A stretch of DNA of 64,000 nt from Steroidobacter agaridevorans (GCF_009932555.1 NZ_BLJO01000005.1:587556-651555); one strand, 5' to 3'; numbered from the stretch's first letter, positions 42,004 to 51,824 are shown. The notes: generated by a model not told the origin, from the sequence alone. Made by a program: numbers and translations.

Positions 42004-43833
42004 TCAGCCTTTGGCGATGAACGCGTCGATGTTACGGGCCAGCACTACCATCGGCACGTCGCCGCCCTTCACCACCGCATCGTTGAACTTGCGGAAGTCG
42101 AACTTGTTGCCGAGCGCCTGCTGCGCCTTCTTGCGCAGACGGTTGATTTCGCTGTGGCCGACTTTGTAACCGCACGCCTGGCCCGGCCACGCGCAGTAAC
42201 GATCCACTTCGCTCGTGACCTCGTCGAGACCCGAGCCATTGGTGCGAGCGAACCACTCGATCGCCTGCTGGCGCGTCCAGCGTTTCGCATGCAGGCCGGT
42301 ATCGACGACGAGCCGGCAGGCGCGGAATGCAATCGACTGCAGATAACCGAGCCGGCCGAACGGATCGTTGTCGTAAACCCCGAGCTCGCCGGCGAGCTGC
42401 TCGGCGTACAGCGCCCAACCTTCGGCGAACGCGTTGAACGCCAGCAGCGAACGGAACAGCGGCAGCTTGAATGTATATTCGCCCTGCCAGACGTGACCCG
42501 GAATCGATTCGTGATAGGTCAGCGTCGGCAGTGCATAGGTGGTCCACAGCTTGGTCGTGTGCAGGTTGATCCAGAACTTGCCCGGCACCTTGCCGTCGAT
42601 CGTGCCAGCACCGCCATAAGCGCCGGGCGCGCCCGGCTCCACTTCCGGCGCCATGCGCGTGATCTCGAGGTTTCCGGGCACGAGCGTCGCGAACGCGCGC
42701 GGCAATCGTTTGCGAATATCCGCAACCCGATCGTGCAACAGCGCCATGATCTGCTCGCGGCCTTGATCGTTGTCGGGAAACAGGAAGCGCTCTTGCTTGC
42801 CGAGCGCCGTCATGCGCTCGCCCACCGTTCCCTGCGTCATGCCCTGCGCTTTGAGAATCACATCCATCTCGGACTGCAACGCGCGCAGCTCTTGCTGGCC
42901 GAGCTCATGGATTTGATCCGGCGTCATGCGCGTTGTCGTTGCCGCGCTCAATGCCCACGCGTAGTACTCATCCCCGCGCGGCAGCTTCCATACGCCTGCA
43001 TCGCTGGTGGCCTTCTTGCGATGTTCCTCCAACTCGGTGAGCTGACGCTGCAGCGCCGGCGCAATCTTGTCCTTCGCGATCTTCGCCGCCTTCGCTGCGT
43101 AGTCGCCTTTCATGGTCTTGGTCCGGTTCGCCAACGACGTGACGAGCGACCATTCGGCAACGTTTCCGCCGCTGGCCATGCGCAGCTGATTGAGCGTCTT
43201 GTCGAGCAGGAAATCCGGCGCGATCACGCCTTGCGCGGCGGCGGCATGCAACCGGCCGGTCTCGCCTTCGATTTGCCCGGCATAGGCCTCGAGCCGCGAC
43301 AGATAGGCATCGGCATCCGCCGGGGTTGCGATGGTGTGGCGTGTATCGAGCAGGCTCGGGATTTCGAGGAAGGCGCCGGTGTTCTGAGCGCACACGTAAG
43401 GCGCGTTCCGATACGACCAGTTCTGATTCAGGGTGGCGACATCGCCATAAGGAAACGCGAAGCCTTCGCTGGCGAACTCATGCGAAGTGCGCATCACGTC
43501 GACGTCGATCCGAGTGGCGTCGCTGAGGTTCGAGGTGTCGATGGCCTTCAGGCGCTGCAGACGTTTCGCGACCCGCTGCGCAATGGCTCGCTGGCCCTCG
43601 GCCGAGCGATCCGTCAGCTTGGCCTTCAACGGCGCGCGCGGCCCGGTATCGATGCCCAAGCCGGTGGCGCTTTCCGGATAGTCGACCATGATTTCTTCGG
43701 CCAGCTCGGCCAGCAGCGCCTCGGCCGCCTTGTCGGCGCCGGTCGGGCTGTTGGCCCGGACGGTGGCCGGCAGATTGGCCAGGGCCAGGGCGGCACCGGT
43801 GCCCACTAGGAAATCGCGACGGCTGGCGGTCAT
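42004..43833 (-). CDS. DUF885 protein with Tat signal
   Basis: A 609-residue protein starting at ATG 43833. The N-terminus carries a twin-arginine signal (SRRDFLVGTGAALALA), so it should be exported folded. The DUF885 domain fills the rest and shows the metallopeptidase-like HxxxH-E arrangement TYHESIPGHVWQG, with ALYAEQLAGELG about 40 residues on. DUF885 proteins look like gluzincin-type zinc peptidases and several are annotated as such, but the activity is unproven. Upstream, 43834-43954 is non-coding and borders tRNA-Gly. Confidence 0.85.
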   Translation of the reverse strand: MTASRRDFLVGTGAALALANLPATVRANSPTGADKAAEALLAELAEEIMVDYPESATGLGIDTGPRAPLKAKLTDRSAEGQRAIAQRVAKRLQRLKAIDTSNLSDATRIDVDVMRTSHEFASEGFAFPYGDVATLNQNWSYRNAPYVCAQNTGAFLEIPSLLDTRHTIATPADADAYLSRLEAYAGQIEGETGRLHAAAAQGVIAPDFLLDKTLNQLRMASGGNVAEWSLVTSLANRTKTMKGDYAAKAAKIAKDKIAPALQRQLTELEEHRKKATSDAGVWKLPRGDEYYAWALSAATTTRMTPDQIHELGQQELRALQSEMDVILKAQGMTQGTVGERMTALGKQERFLFPDNDQGREQIMALLHDRVADIRKRLPRAFATLVPGNLEITRMAPEVEPGAPGAYGGAGTIDGKVPGKFWINLHTTKLWTTYALPTLTYHESIPGHVWQGEYTFKLPLFRSLLAFNAFAEGWALYAEQLAGELGVYDNDPFGRLGYLQSIAFRACRLVVDTGLHAKRWTRQQAIEWFARTNGSGLDEVTSEVDRYCAWPGQACGYKVGHSEINRLRKKAQQALGNKFDFRKFNDAVVKGGDVPMVVLARNIDAFIAKG

Positions 43834-43954
43834 CTGAAAGCTACCCCTTTCGAATAAAATACAAGCGAGCGGCAACGGGGTTGCCGGGAAGCTTGCGGCA
43901 AGGTGAGGTGTGCTGGACGTCCAGGCGGGGTCGACGACGACCCGGGCTGGAATC

Positions 43955-44030
43955 TGGAGCGGGCGACGGGTCTCGAACCCGCGACCTCAAGTTTGGGAAA
44001 CTTGTGCTCTACCAACTGAGCTACACCCGC
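43955..44030 (-). tRNA. tRNA-Gly (anticodon CCC)
   Basis: A full cloverleaf can be folded on the minus strand. Acceptor GCGGGTG pairs with CGCCCGC, the D-arm is GCTC/GAGC, and the anticodon stem CAAGT/ACTTG holds the loop TTCCCAA. The T-arm is GCGGG-TTCGAGA-CCCGT. CCA is encoded at the 3' end. Anticodon CCC reads glycine codon GGG. It stands alone between DUF885 and the LysR regulator. No integrase or duplicated 3' end marks it as an integration site. Confidence 0.97.
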
Positions 44031-44141
44031 GTTTGGCCGATTCTAGGGGGTGCGCTGTCGCCGATCAATTGGCGGCCGGATTGCGCGCCAGCGGGGCCCC
44101 AACGGGGCGGTATACTGCCGTTCCTCGATTTCACCCCGCCG

Positions 44142-45053
44142 ATGTCTTCCGTGGCCCTGAGATTCGATTTACGTGACCTGGAATTGTTCGTGGCCGTCGC
44201 CGATGCGGGCAGCATCGCGCGCGCCGCCGAACGGTCGCACACCGTGGCTTCGGCGGTCAGCAAGCGCGTCTCCGACCTGGAAGACAATTTGGGCTGTCCG
44301 CTGCTGCTGCGCGGGGCGAAAGGTGTCGAACTGACCGCGGCCGGCCATGCGCTGCTGGCAAGAGCCCGCGTACTACTGCATCAGGCCGGACAGCTGGACG
44401 ATGAGATGCGCCGCCATGCCTCGGGCACGCGCGGCTACGTGCGGATGTTTGCAAACATTTCCGCGATCGTCGAATTCCTGCCGGACGCGCTCGCCTCGTT
44501 CGCCCGACAACATCCCGACATTCATGTTCATCTCGAAGAGCATGTGAGCTCGGCGATCGCGGCGGCGGTCGCGGACAACTCCGCCGACCTGGGCATCGTC
44601 AGCGAGTTGCCGGCGATCGACGGTCTCACCACCGTGCCTTTCAGGAACGACGACCTGGTGGTCGTGTTGAAGCCCGATCATCCGCTGGCGAAGCGCAGCT
44701 CGCTGACGTTTGCCGAGCTGATCGATCAGCCGTTCGTCGGCCTGCATGCCGGGAGCTCGTTGCATCGTTTGCTGACGCGCGCGGCCACGGAAGTGGATCG
44801 GTCGTTGCACTGGCGCGTGCAAGTCACGAGCTTCGACGCCGCCTGCGCGATGGTCGCTTCCGGGCTCGGCGTCAGCATCGTGCCCAGAGCAGCGACCAGC
44901 GCTTACATCCGCTCGCTGTCGCTGGCCTCGGTGCCGCTGACCGATCCGTGGGCGCACCGACAATTGTTTCTTTGTATTCGCAGCGGGGCGCCGATGCACT
45001 CGGCTGCGAAATTGCTTTACGACCATCTGCAATCCCACGCCGTCCAGAAATGA
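44142..45053 (+). CDS. LysR-family transcriptional regulator
   Basis: A 303-residue regulator from ATG 44142. The winged helix-turn-helix is at about 8-65 (LELFVAVADAGSIARAAE, then SAVSKRVSDLEDNLGCPLL), followed by a substrate-binding domain from about 95. It represses or activates in response to a small molecule not deducible here. It overlaps trmB by 4 bp and is co-transcribed with it. An open frame reaches back to 43881 across the tRNA region, but it has no start support. The usual divergent LysR target is absent: upstream lies only the tRNA. Confidence 0.9.
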   Translation: MSSVALRFDLRDLELFVAVADAGSIARAAERSHTVASAVSKRVSDLEDNLGCPLLLRGAKGVELTAAGHALLARARVLLHQAGQLDDEMRRHASGTRGYVRMFANISAIVEFLPDALASFARQHPDIHVHLEEHVSSAIAAAVADNSADLGIVSELPAIDGLTTVPFRNDDLVVVLKPDHPLAKRSSLTFAELIDQPFVGLHAGSSLHRLLTRAATEVDRSLHWRVQVTSFDAACAMVASGLGVSIVPRAATSAYIRSLSLASVPLTDPWAHRQLFLCIRSGAPMHSAAKLLYDHLQSHAVQK

Positions 45054-45769
45054 CCCCGGAAAAGTCCCAAGACCCGCCGCCTTCGCGTCGAACCGTCCGC
45101 AGTTTCGTGATTCGCGGCGGCCGCCAGACCGCCGCTCAACAGCGCGCGATGGATGAGCTGTGGCCCAGCTACGGGGTCGAATTCAGCGAGCAGCCGGCCG
45201 ATCTGGATCGATTGTTCGGCCGCCAGGCGCCGCGCATGCTGGAAATCGGCTTCGGCGCCGGCGAGGCCTTGCTCGCATTCACGCAGGCGCATCCCGAGCT
45301 GGATTGCATCGGGGTGGAAGTACATAAACCCGGCGTCGGTCACCTGCTGCTGGGCGCGGAGGCGGCCGGGCTGAAGAACCTGCGGGTGATCTGTCACGAC
45401 GCCGTCGAGGTGTTACAACAGCAACTCGCGCCCGGCTCCATTCAGCTGATCCATATTTTCTTTCCCGATCCCTGGCACAAGAAGCGGCATCACAAACGCC
45501 GCCTGATCCAGCCGGAATTCGTCGAGCTGCTGGCGCGCGTGCTGGCGGTGGGCGGCACCTTGCGGCTGGCGACCGATTGGGAACATTACGCCCTGCAGAT
45601 GCGCGAAGTGATCGATGCTTCAGCCGCATTCGCCAACGATGCGCCCGAGACCGGTTTCGTCGCCCGCAGCGAGGAACGCCCGCTCACACGCTTCGAGCGG
45701 CGTGGCCAGCGACTGGGCCACGGCGTCTGGGATCTGAGCTACACGCGCGTGTCCTCGCCATCACAATAA
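45050..45769 (+). CDS. trmB: tRNA (guanine-N7)-methyltransferase
   Basis: Makes m7G46 in tRNA using S-adenosylmethionine. The 239-residue protein from ATG 45050 overlaps the LysR stop (ATGA). It has the SAM motif LEIGFGAGEALL near residue 65, HDAVEVL near 118, and the signature FFPDPWHKKRHHKRRL near 138. RLATDWEHYALQM follows. An in-frame ATG at 44948, inside the LysR gene, is not used by homology. The first 20 residues are polar and Pro-rich. Confidence 0.94.
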   Translation: MTPEKSQDPPPSRRTVRSFVIRGGRQTAAQQRAMDELWPSYGVEFSEQPADLDRLFGRQAPRMLEIGFGAGEALLAFTQAHPELDCIGVEVHKPGVGHLLLGAEAAGLKNLRVICHDAVEVLQQQLAPGSIQLIHIFFPDPWHKKRHHKRRLIQPEFVELLARVLAVGGTLRLATDWEHYALQMREVIDASAAFANDAPETGFVARSEERPLTRFERRGQRLGHGVWDLSYTRVSSPSQ

Positions 45770-45999
45770 AGTCACATTCGGCATCGCTAGAAAAAAATTC
45801 ACGTTGCGCTCCAAACACCACACGATCTGCGCGCCGTTGTGAGGGTGAATTCGCAGCGCCGAGTTGATGCCTTGCAGAAAAAATCCCACTTGAATCCAGC
45901 GCGGCGCAGGTCTAAAACAAACGTCGATATATAGCGCGTGTCGCCTGACGCAAGGATGCTTCCGCAAGGAGGCTCCCTCACTCCTGTCGGAGGATGGTC

Positions 46000-46332
46000 A
46001 TGACTTCGCCGAGCCCAGTCGTGGGTGATTGGTATCGCCGCCTCAATGGCGCCCTGTTCGAAGTGGTTGCGATCGATCGCGACGACGGCACTGTGGAAGT
46101 GCAACACTTCGATGGCACTCTGGAAGAGTTCGATCTGGAATCTTGGGAAGAACAGGATTTCGAAGAAGCGCAGGCGCCGGAGGACTGGACCGGCTCGGTC
46201 GACGTCGAGCCCGAGGACTATGAGTCCGACCGGGAGATCACCGCCGCCGGCTCGTGGGTCGATCCGCTGATGAGCCTGGATCGCTCGGAAGCCTCGGGCT
46301 ATTCCGAGTGGCCGTCGCCGCGGGATTTATAA
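46000..46332 (+). CDS. Acidic small conserved-type protein
   Basis: A 110-residue protein. ATG 46000 has GGAGG six bases upstream; the earlier ATG at 45994 touches that site, so it is less likely. It is strongly acidic after residue 25 (EEFDLESWEEQDFEEAQ) and starts with a strand-rich GDWYRRLNGALFEVVAIDRDDGT segment. It resembles small gammaproteobacterial proteins filed as DUF6763, but I hold that loosely. No signal peptide or membrane segment is present. It stands alone 230 bp from trmB, with a possible -35/-10 at 45890 and 45913. The role is unknown. Confidence 0.75.
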   Translation: MTSPSPVVGDWYRRLNGALFEVVAIDRDDGTVEVQHFDGTLEEFDLESWEEQDFEEAQAPEDWTGSVDVEPEDYESDREITAAGSWVDPLMSLDRSEASGYSEWPSPRDL

Positions 46333-46363
46333 CTCTTGTTATATTTCTAATTCAGCCCCGCGC

Positions 46364-47644
46364 TCAAGCGCGAGGCTGATCGAGCTGCTTGATCTTCTCG
46401 CGCATCAGCCATGCCAGCATCAGTCCTGGCAGGGCCAGCAGCACGCTGACGACGTAGTACATGTCCCAACCGGCGTGATCGGCGATCCAGCCCGCCGGAC
46501 CGCCGAGCAAGTATCGCGGAGTCAGCGCGATTGCCGACAGCAGCGCATATTGAAACGCGCTGTAGCGCACGTCACACAGCGCCATGATGAGCGCGACCGA
46601 TGCGATATTGCCCATCGCTCCGGCAACGTTGTCGATGCTCACCGCCGCGATCATCAGCGGGTAGCTTTTGCCCGTCAGGGCCAACGCGTAGTACAGGAAG
46701 TTGGACGCCGCCTGCAGCACGCCGAAAATCAGCATCGACTTCAACAATCCTAGACGCACCATCGCGACACCGCCGAGAATCGCGCCGATCACCGCGCTGG
46801 CCGTGAACAACGCCTTCAACACCAGTGCGATCTCGGTTTTGCTGAAGCCCACATCCATCATGAAGGGCGTGAACAGCCGTAGCGCGAACGCGTCACCCAC
46901 CTTGAACAGGATCACCAGGGCGATGAAGGCAAGGGCGCTCGGCGTGCCCAGCAGCTCGCGCAACGGCACGACCAGCGACTCCTTCAGTGTGCGCGGCGGC
47001 TGATGTTCGTAGTGAGGCTCGGGCGCCAGCAGCGTGCCGAAACAGAACGCAGCCATGACCGCGGCGAGAATCAGAAACGCCGGCTTCCACCCGACATAGT
47101 CCGCGACCACCAGTGCAAACGCCGCCGCGATCCAGGCTGATGTTCGATAGCCCAGGTTGTTGGCCGCGGCCGCCAGCCCTCGCTCGTTCGGTTGCGCGAC
47201 GTCGGTTCGATAAGCGTCGATCGCGATGTCCTGAGTCGCTGAAAAGAACACGATCGCGACCGCGCACACCGCGATCGGCGTCAACGACACCGCCGGGTTT
47301 TGCAACGCGAACGCCGCAATCGCCAACGCGAGACACAACTGCGTGAGGACGACCCAGCCGCGCCGTCGACCCAGCAACGGCAGTGGATAGCGGTCGATCG
47401 CCGGCGCCCATAGAAACTTGAGCAAGTAAGGCAGCGCGACGTACGACAGGATGCCGATGTTGGTATTGCTGACGCCGCTGTCCTTCAGCCAGGCCATCAG
47501 GGCGCTTTCGGTGATCTGATTCGGAAACCCCGAAGACGCCCCGAGCACCATGATGGCGACCATCTTCGGACTGGCCAGAATGTCGCGCCACCTGGGTTTG
47601 GGTGCCGCCGCTGCCGCTGTCGTGCTCGCTGCCACTGTGCTCAT
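46364..47644 (-). CDS. AmpG-like MFS transporter
   Basis: A 426-residue major-facilitator permease with about 12 membrane segments. It resembles AmpG, which carries cell-wall muropeptides into the cytoplasm for recycling. Family-like features are SGFPNQITESALMAWL in the first helix, KFLWAPAIDRY, GRRRGWVVLTQ, and TQDIAIDAYRTD near residue 140. The 426 residues are shorter than the 14-helix E. coli AmpG (491). Muropeptides, or a related solute in the PAT1/AmpG-like group, are the likely cargo. It is divergent from pyrE, and no beta-lactamase or recycling gene is beside it. Confidence 0.8.
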   Translation of the reverse strand: MSTVAASTTAAAAAPKPRWRDILASPKMVAIMVLGASSGFPNQITESALMAWLKDSGVSNTNIGILSYVALPYLLKFLWAPAIDRYPLPLLGRRRGWVVLTQLCLALAIAAFALQNPAVSLTPIAVCAVAIVFFSATQDIAIDAYRTDVAQPNERGLAAAANNLGYRTSAWIAAAFALVVADYVGWKPAFLILAAVMAAFCFGTLLAPEPHYEHQPPRTLKESLVVPLRELLGTPSALAFIALVILFKVGDAFALRLFTPFMMDVGFSKTEIALVLKALFTASAVIGAILGGVAMVRLGLLKSMLIFGVLQAASNFLYYALALTGKSYPLMIAAVSIDNVAGAMGNIASVALIMALCDVRYSAFQYALLSAIALTPRYLLGGPAGWIADHAGWDMYYVVSVLLALPGLMLAWLMREKIKQLDQPRA

Positions 47645-47749
47645 GGCGGGCGATTATAGAAGGCTCACCGCGCACATGGCCTGAACCCGCAAGAAATCAG
47701 GCTTGATCTATGCCCGATGTCGAGCGCAAATCGACTACCATCCTGCGCC

Positions 47750-48382
47750 ATGCGCTCATTCATCGATCTCTGTCTGCAGCTCGGCGTGCTGCGCTTTGGC
47801 GAGTTCAAGCTCAAATCCGGCCGGGTCAGCCCGTACTTTTTCAACGCCGGCTTGTTCAATTCGGGACGGGCGCTGGCGGAACTGGGGCGCGCCTATGCGC
47901 AGGCGATCGCCGTCGCGGGGCTCGAGTTCGATGTGCTGTTCGGCCCCGCCTATAAAGGCATTCCCCTGGTCGCGACCACCGCGGTGGCGCTGCATGACCA
48001 ACACGGCCGCGATGTTCCCTGGGCCTTCAATCGGAAAGAAGCCAAGGACCATGGCGAAGGCGGCAACATCGTCGGCTCGCCGCTGCGCGGCCGGGTGCTG
48101 ATCGTCGACGACGTGATCACCGCAGGAACTGCGATCCGTGAAGCCACCGATATCATCCGCGCCGCCGGCGCACAGCCGGTCGGGGTCATGCTCGCGTTGG
48201 ACCGGCAGGAACGCGGTCAGGGTCGACTGTCCGCCGTTCAGGAAGTGGAACAGACATTGCAGCTCCCGGTGACCAGCATCCTGCGACTCGCCGACCTGAT
48301 CGACTATCTGAGGGGCAGCGGGGATGCGGCACAACTGGCGGCAATTGAGCGGTATCGCAGCGAATATGGCGTGTCGGACTGA
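47750..48382 (+). CDS. pyrE: Orotate phosphoribosyltransferase
   Basis: Joins orotate to PRPP to make OMP in pyrimidine synthesis; pyrF at 28.4 kb uses the product. The 210-residue protein from ATG 47750 shows [18 protein letters not shown] near residue 15, [10 protein letters not shown] near 64, [13 protein letters not shown] near 93, and the PRPP loop [16 protein letters not shown] near 119. An upstream ATG at 47717 adds residues outside the family pattern. The ribosome site is weak. It is divergent from the AmpG-like gene. Confidence 0.95.
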   Translation: MRSFIDLCLQLGVLRFGEFKLKSGRVSPYFFNAGLFNSGRALAELGRAYAQAIAVAGLEFDVLFGPAYKGIPLVATTAVALHDQHGRDVPWAFNRKEAKDHGEGGNIVGSPLRGRVLIVDDVITAGTAIREATDIIRAAGAQPVGVMLALDRQERGQGRLSAVQEVEQTLQLPVTSILRLADLIDYLRGSGDAAQLAAIERYRSEYGVSD

Positions 48383-48455
48383 GAGGATGCGCGGTCTAAC
48401 GGTGCAGATCGGTGCGCTCCGGCGCGCTCTCGCAGCTGACAAAAACTGTCCAAAG

Positions 48456-48483
48456 TTGACCCAACAGCGCCCTTCGGCACAAT
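48456..48483 (+). promoter_or_regulatory. Probable sigma-70 promoter for the DUF4124 coiled-coil gene
   Basis: TTGACC at 48456 and CACAAT ending at 48483 are 16 bases apart, with the ATG 33 bases further on. The -35 matches 5 of 6 bases of TTGACA and the -10 matches 4 of 6 of TATAAT. Confidence 0.45.
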
Positions 48484-48516
48484 AACCATTCAGCTCCACG
48501 GGACTATTTCAAACCG

Positions 48517-49173
48517 ATGCGCGGGATTCGCACACTGACGGTCGTTGTCGCGATAGTCGCATCGGGCGTCGCTTTCGCCGCTCAGAAGCAACAGAAAAAG
48601 AGCAACCCGACGGATGAAGCCTATTTCCGCTGCAAGGATGTGAACGGCCAACAGCTGTTCAGCGACAGCATGCCGATGGGTTGCCAGGGCCAGGACACCG
48701 AGGTGCTGAACGCCCACGGCTCGGTGCTGCGCGTTATCGAAGGCGACCGCACGCGCGCCGCCCGCCTGGCGCGGGAAGCCGGCGAAAGCCTCGAGCGCAA
48801 GCAGAAGCAGGAACGCGAGCTGCGCGACCGCATGCTGCTCGAAACGTACCTGAGCGTTGAAGATATCGAGCGGCTGCGCGATCAACGCCTGGAAATGCTG
48901 GTCGCCCAACACCGCGCCACCGAGCAGACCATCGTCAACATGCGCGAGCGCCAGAGCCGGTTGGAAACCCAGATCGCGCGTTTCAAGCCTTACAGCACGA
49001 AGCCGGGCGCGCCGCCGCTGCCGGACCATCTTGCCGAGGAGATGGTCAACACGGTCAACAGCATGAAGGTGTACGAGGAGTCGCTGGAGAAGAACCTGGT
49101 CGAGCAGACCGAGATCGAAGCGAGCTTCAGCGCCGACATCAAGCGCTTCAAGGAATTGAAGGGAATAAAGTAG
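48517..49173 (+). CDS. DUF4124 protein with long coiled coil
   Basis: A 218-residue protein with a signal peptide (about 1-22, ending AFA). A DUF4124-like segment (YFRCKDVNGQQLFSDSMPMGC) follows. A charged helical region from about residue 75 to the end (ERKQKQERELRDRMLLE, later YEESLEKNLVEQTEIE) is predicted to form a coiled coil. It is probably a periplasmic envelope protein of unknown job. It stands between pyrE and the convergent dut gene, a spot that carries slmA in E. coli. Confidence 0.82.
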   Translation: MRGIRTLTVVVAIVASGVAFAAQKQQKKSNPTDEAYFRCKDVNGQQLFSDSMPMGCQGQDTEVLNAHGSVLRVIEGDRTRAARLAREAGESLERKQKQERELRDRMLLETYLSVEDIERLRDQRLEMLVAQHRATEQTIVNMRERQSRLETQIARFKPYSTKPGAPPLPDHLAEEMVNTVNSMKVYEESLEKNLVEQTEIEASFSADIKRFKELKGIK

Positions 49174-49177
49174 TAGC

Positions 49178-49669
49178 TCAGCCGCGCCCCGAGCTGCCGA
49201 AGCCGCCGGCGCCCCGCTCGGTGGCGACGAACTCGTTCACCACGTCGAACTCGACCTGCACCACCGGCACCACCACCAGCTGCGCGATGCGCTCGCCCGG
49301 CTGAATCGTGAAAGTGCTTTGGCCGCGATTCCAGCACGACACGAAGATCTGCCCCTGGTAGTCCGAGTCGATCAGCCCCACCAGATTGCCGAGCACGATG
49401 CCGTGCTTGTGGCCGAGCCCCGAGCGCGGCAGCACGATGGCGGCATAGGCCGGATCGTGCAGATAAATCGCGATGCCCGACGGAATCAGCTGAGTATCGC
49501 CAGGCTTCAATTCGAGCGGCGCATCGATGCAGGCGCGCAGGTCCACACCCGCCGAGCCCGACGTCGCGTATTGAGGCAACGGGTAGTCGCGGCCGATACG
49601 AGGATCGAGCACGCGAATCTGCAAGCGACGGCGGTTACCGTCGCCGGAGGTCATTCCATCAGCGGGCAT
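49178..49669 (-). CDS. dut: dUTP pyrophosphatase
   Basis: Hydrolyses dUTP to dUMP, keeping uracil out of DNA. The 163-residue protein has all five trimeric dUTPase motifs: [39 protein letters not shown], and the mobile C-terminal arm [12 protein letters not shown]. The start may be ATG 49669, which overlaps the end of coaBC by 11 bp, or ATG 49654, which matches the E. coli N-terminus better. coaBC-dut is a conserved gammaproteobacterial pair. The stop lies 4 bp from that of the convergent DUF4124 gene. Confidence 0.96.
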   Translation of the reverse strand: MPADGMTSGDGNRRRLQIRVLDPRIGRDYPLPQYATSGSAGVDLRACIDAPLELKPGDTQLIPSGIAIYLHDPAYAAIVLPRSGLGHKHGIVLGNLVGLIDSDYQGQIFVSCWNRGQSTFTIQPGERIAQLVVVPVVQVEFDVVNEFVATERGAGGFGSSGRG

Positions 49670-50909
49670 GAGCGGCGGTCAAAGCAGGCGTTGAGTTTTG
49701 GTTTTGGGTCTGGCCGCGTGCGCGATAGCGTTCGGCGATCAGCTCCACCAGCTGGCGCGCCAGGGCCGCTTTGCTGGTCAGCGAAAGCTCGCGTTTGCCA
49801 TCCTGCCAGTAGACGGTGAGGGCATTGTCGTCCTTATCGAACGCCAGGCCATCGCCGACCTTGTTGGCGGCAATCATGTCCAGATTCTTGTTGATGAGCT
49901 TGGTCAGCGCATTGCGCTCGACGTGCTCGGTCTCGGCCGCGAAGCCGACCAGGAACGGCTTGTGCTCGCCCCGCGAGACCGTCGCAAGCACGTCTGGCGC
50001 GCGCGCCAATGCAAGATTCAATGTGTCGCTGGTTTTCTTGATCTTCTCGCACGCGATCTCTCGACAGCGATAATCGGAAACCGCGGCCGCGGCGATGAAA
50101 ATATCGGCGCCGACGACGTTGCTCTGAACCGCGCTCAACATCTGCTCGGCGCTTTCCACGTCGACGCGCTCGACACCGCGCGGTGTCGGAATCTGCACGG
50201 GACCGCTCACCAATACGACGTGGGCACCCGCTTCGCGCGCCGCTTCAGCGACCGCATAACCCATCTTGCCGGAGCTGCGATTGCTGATGAAACGCACCGG
50301 ATCGATCTTCTCGCGAGTCGGCCCCGCCGTAACGACGACCTTCAGCCCTTGCAACGGACCAGCACCACCGCGAGTGGTGAAAACTTCGGCGGCAATCTGC
50401 GTCGGCTCGAGCATGCGGCCGACACCCACTTCACCGCACGCCTGCTCGCCGCTGGCCGGGCCGAGCACGCGCACGCCGCGCTCTTTCAATATGCGAATGT
50501 TTGCTTGAGTGGCGGGATTGGCCCACATCTGACGATTCATCGCCGGCGCGATCGTGATCGGCGCGGCGGTCGCCAGACACAACGTCGTCAACAGGTCTTC
50601 GGCAAACCCATGCGTGAGCTTGGCAATGAAATCGGCGGTCGCCGGGGCGATCACGATCTCGTCCGCCCAGCGCGCCAGCTCGATGTGCCCCATCGCCGCT
50701 TCACTGCTCTCGTCCCACAGGTCATCGCGCACCGGCTTGCCGGACACAGCCTGGAACGTGAGGGCAGTGACGAATTGCAAAGCCCCGCGTGACATCACGA
50801 CCTGGACTTCGGCGCCCTGCTCCATCAATCGGCGCACCAGATCCGGGCTCTTGTAGGCCGCGATTCCGCCCGTGACACCCAGAAGAATTTTGCGAGGCTG
50901 CGAGCTCAT
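49659..50909 (-). CDS. coaBC: Phosphopantothenoylcysteine synthetase/decarboxylase
   Basis: A bifunctional coenzyme A synthesis enzyme, 416 residues from ATG 50909. The N-terminal CoaC flavoprotein domain ([14 protein letters not shown], then [13 protein letters not shown] and the reactive Cys in [13 protein letters not shown]) decarboxylates phosphopantothenoylcysteine. The C-terminal CoaB domain ([32 protein letters not shown]) joins cysteine to phosphopantothenate. The open frame continues upstream to 51656, but that stretch is antisense to radC and not part of the protein. coaD, the next CoA gene, is at 56.9 kb. Confidence 0.96.
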   Translation of the reverse strand: MSSQPRKILLGVTGGIAAYKSPDLVRRLMEQGAEVQVVMSRGALQFVTALTFQAVSGKPVRDDLWDESSEAAMGHIELARWADEIVIAPATADFIAKLTHGFAEDLLTTLCLATAAPITIAPAMNRQMWANPATQANIRILKERGVRVLGPASGEQACGEVGVGRMLEPTQIAAEVFTTRGGAGPLQGLKVVVTAGPTREKIDPVRFISNRSSGKMGYAVAEAAREAGAHVVLVSGPVQIPTPRGVERVDVESAEQMLSAVQSNVVGADIFIAAAAVSDYRCREIACEKIKKTSDTLNLALARAPDVLATVSRGEHKPFLVGFAAETEHVERNALTKLINKNLDMIAANKVGDGLAFDKDDNALTVYWQDGKRELSLTSKAALARQLVELIAERYRARGQTQNQNSTPALTAAHAR

Positions 50910-51127
50910 GAACCGGATTATGGGGGCGACCCGGGGGCCCGGCAAACGCTGCTGTCGCATGGAGCCATTCCGCGCAGATATGGCCGGTCGCCGGCCCGCA
51001 TAGCGCAACCCGAGGCCCCAAAACTGGCCATTTCGAGCCAAAGTCACGCGAAATCGATGCAAATGTCGCCCCGCCGCTCGGCAGACTAACCCTGCGGGCA
51101 ACGCGTCCGGAGCGCCGGGAGACAAGG

Positions 51128-51802
51128 ATGTCGATTCGCAACTGGCCGGAGCACGACCGGCCCAGAGAAAAACTATTGAAGAATGGCGCGGCCGGGCTGA
51201 GCGAGACCGAGTTGCTGGCCATCCTGCTGGGGGCAGGCGTGCGCGGCCGAAGCGCCTTGGATGTTGCCCGAGATCTGTTGGCCGATTTTGGCTCGTTGCG
51301 CGCCTTTCTGACTGCGGACCGGCTGAAAGTCTGCAAAACGCGCGGCTTTGGGCCGGCCCGATACGTGGTGCTCCAGGCAGCGCTGGAGCTGACGCGACGG
51401 CATTACCAGGAACTGATGACGGTCGGCTCGGCGCTGGAGAATCCCCAGGCGACACGGGAGTTCGTCCAGCTCCGGCTGCGAGATCTGCCGTACGAGGTTT
51501 TCTGCTGTTTGCTGCTCGATTGCCGCTACCGGGTGGTCGGTTTCGAGGAGCTATTCCGCGGCACCATCGACGGCGCCATCGTTCATCCGCGCGAAGTCCT
51601 GCGATTGGCCCTGTCGCGGAACGCGGCGGCGCTGATCCTGGTCCATAACCATCCATCCGGCATCGCCGAGCCCAGCCCGGCCGACCGGAGCATCACCGTC
51701 CGCCTGAGGGACGCGCTCGCGCTGGTCGACATCCGGGTTCTGGACCATCTGGTCGTCGGCGACGGGGTCTGCGAGTCCTTCGCCGAGCGCGGCTGGCTGT
51801 AA
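51128..51802 (+). CDS. radC: RadC-family JAMM/MPN+ protein
   Basis: A 224-residue protein with an N-terminal helix-hairpin-helix region (about residues 10-90) and a C-terminal JAMM metalloprotease-like domain. Its metal motif HNHPSG lies near residue 175, with the downstream Asp in SPADRSIT. Despite its name, a role in recombination repair is not established for RadC. GGAG lies eight bases before the ATG. It is divergent from coaBC and followed by rpmB, the usual order. Confidence 0.93.
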   Translation: MSIRNWPEHDRPREKLLKNGAAGLSETELLAILLGAGVRGRSALDVARDLLADFGSLRAFLTADRLKVCKTRGFGPARYVVLQAALELTRRHYQELMTVGSALENPQATREFVQLRLRDLPYEVFCCLLLDCRYRVVGFEELFRGTIDGAIVHPREVLRLALSRNAAALILVHNHPSGIAEPSPADRSITVRLRDALALVDIRVLDHLVVGDGVCESFAERGWL

Positions 51803-51806
51803 AAGG

Positions 51807-51824
51807 ATGCCTTTCAGGCATTTT
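51807..51824 (+). terminator. Weak terminator after radC
   Basis: ATGCCT-TTC-AGGCAT, a 6-bp stem, runs straight into TTT four bases past the radC stop. A possible -10 (TATAAA) for rpmB follows at 51863. Confidence 0.5.

Noticed and set aside
42154-43809. Open frame of 551 codons antisense to DUF885
   Set aside because: It is a shadow frame with no start signal or recognisable domain.
43955-44030. Integration site at tRNA-Gly
   Set aside because: No integrase, duplicated 3' end or foreign genes are seen next to it.
43881-44141. Upstream extension of the LysR gene across the tRNA
   Set aside because: It would be translated across a tRNA gene and lacks a start signal; ATG 44142 fits the family.
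50910-51656. N-terminal extension of coaBC
   Set aside because: CoaC starts at ATG 50909 with a family-typical start. The extension is antisense to radC and Pro/Arg-rich.
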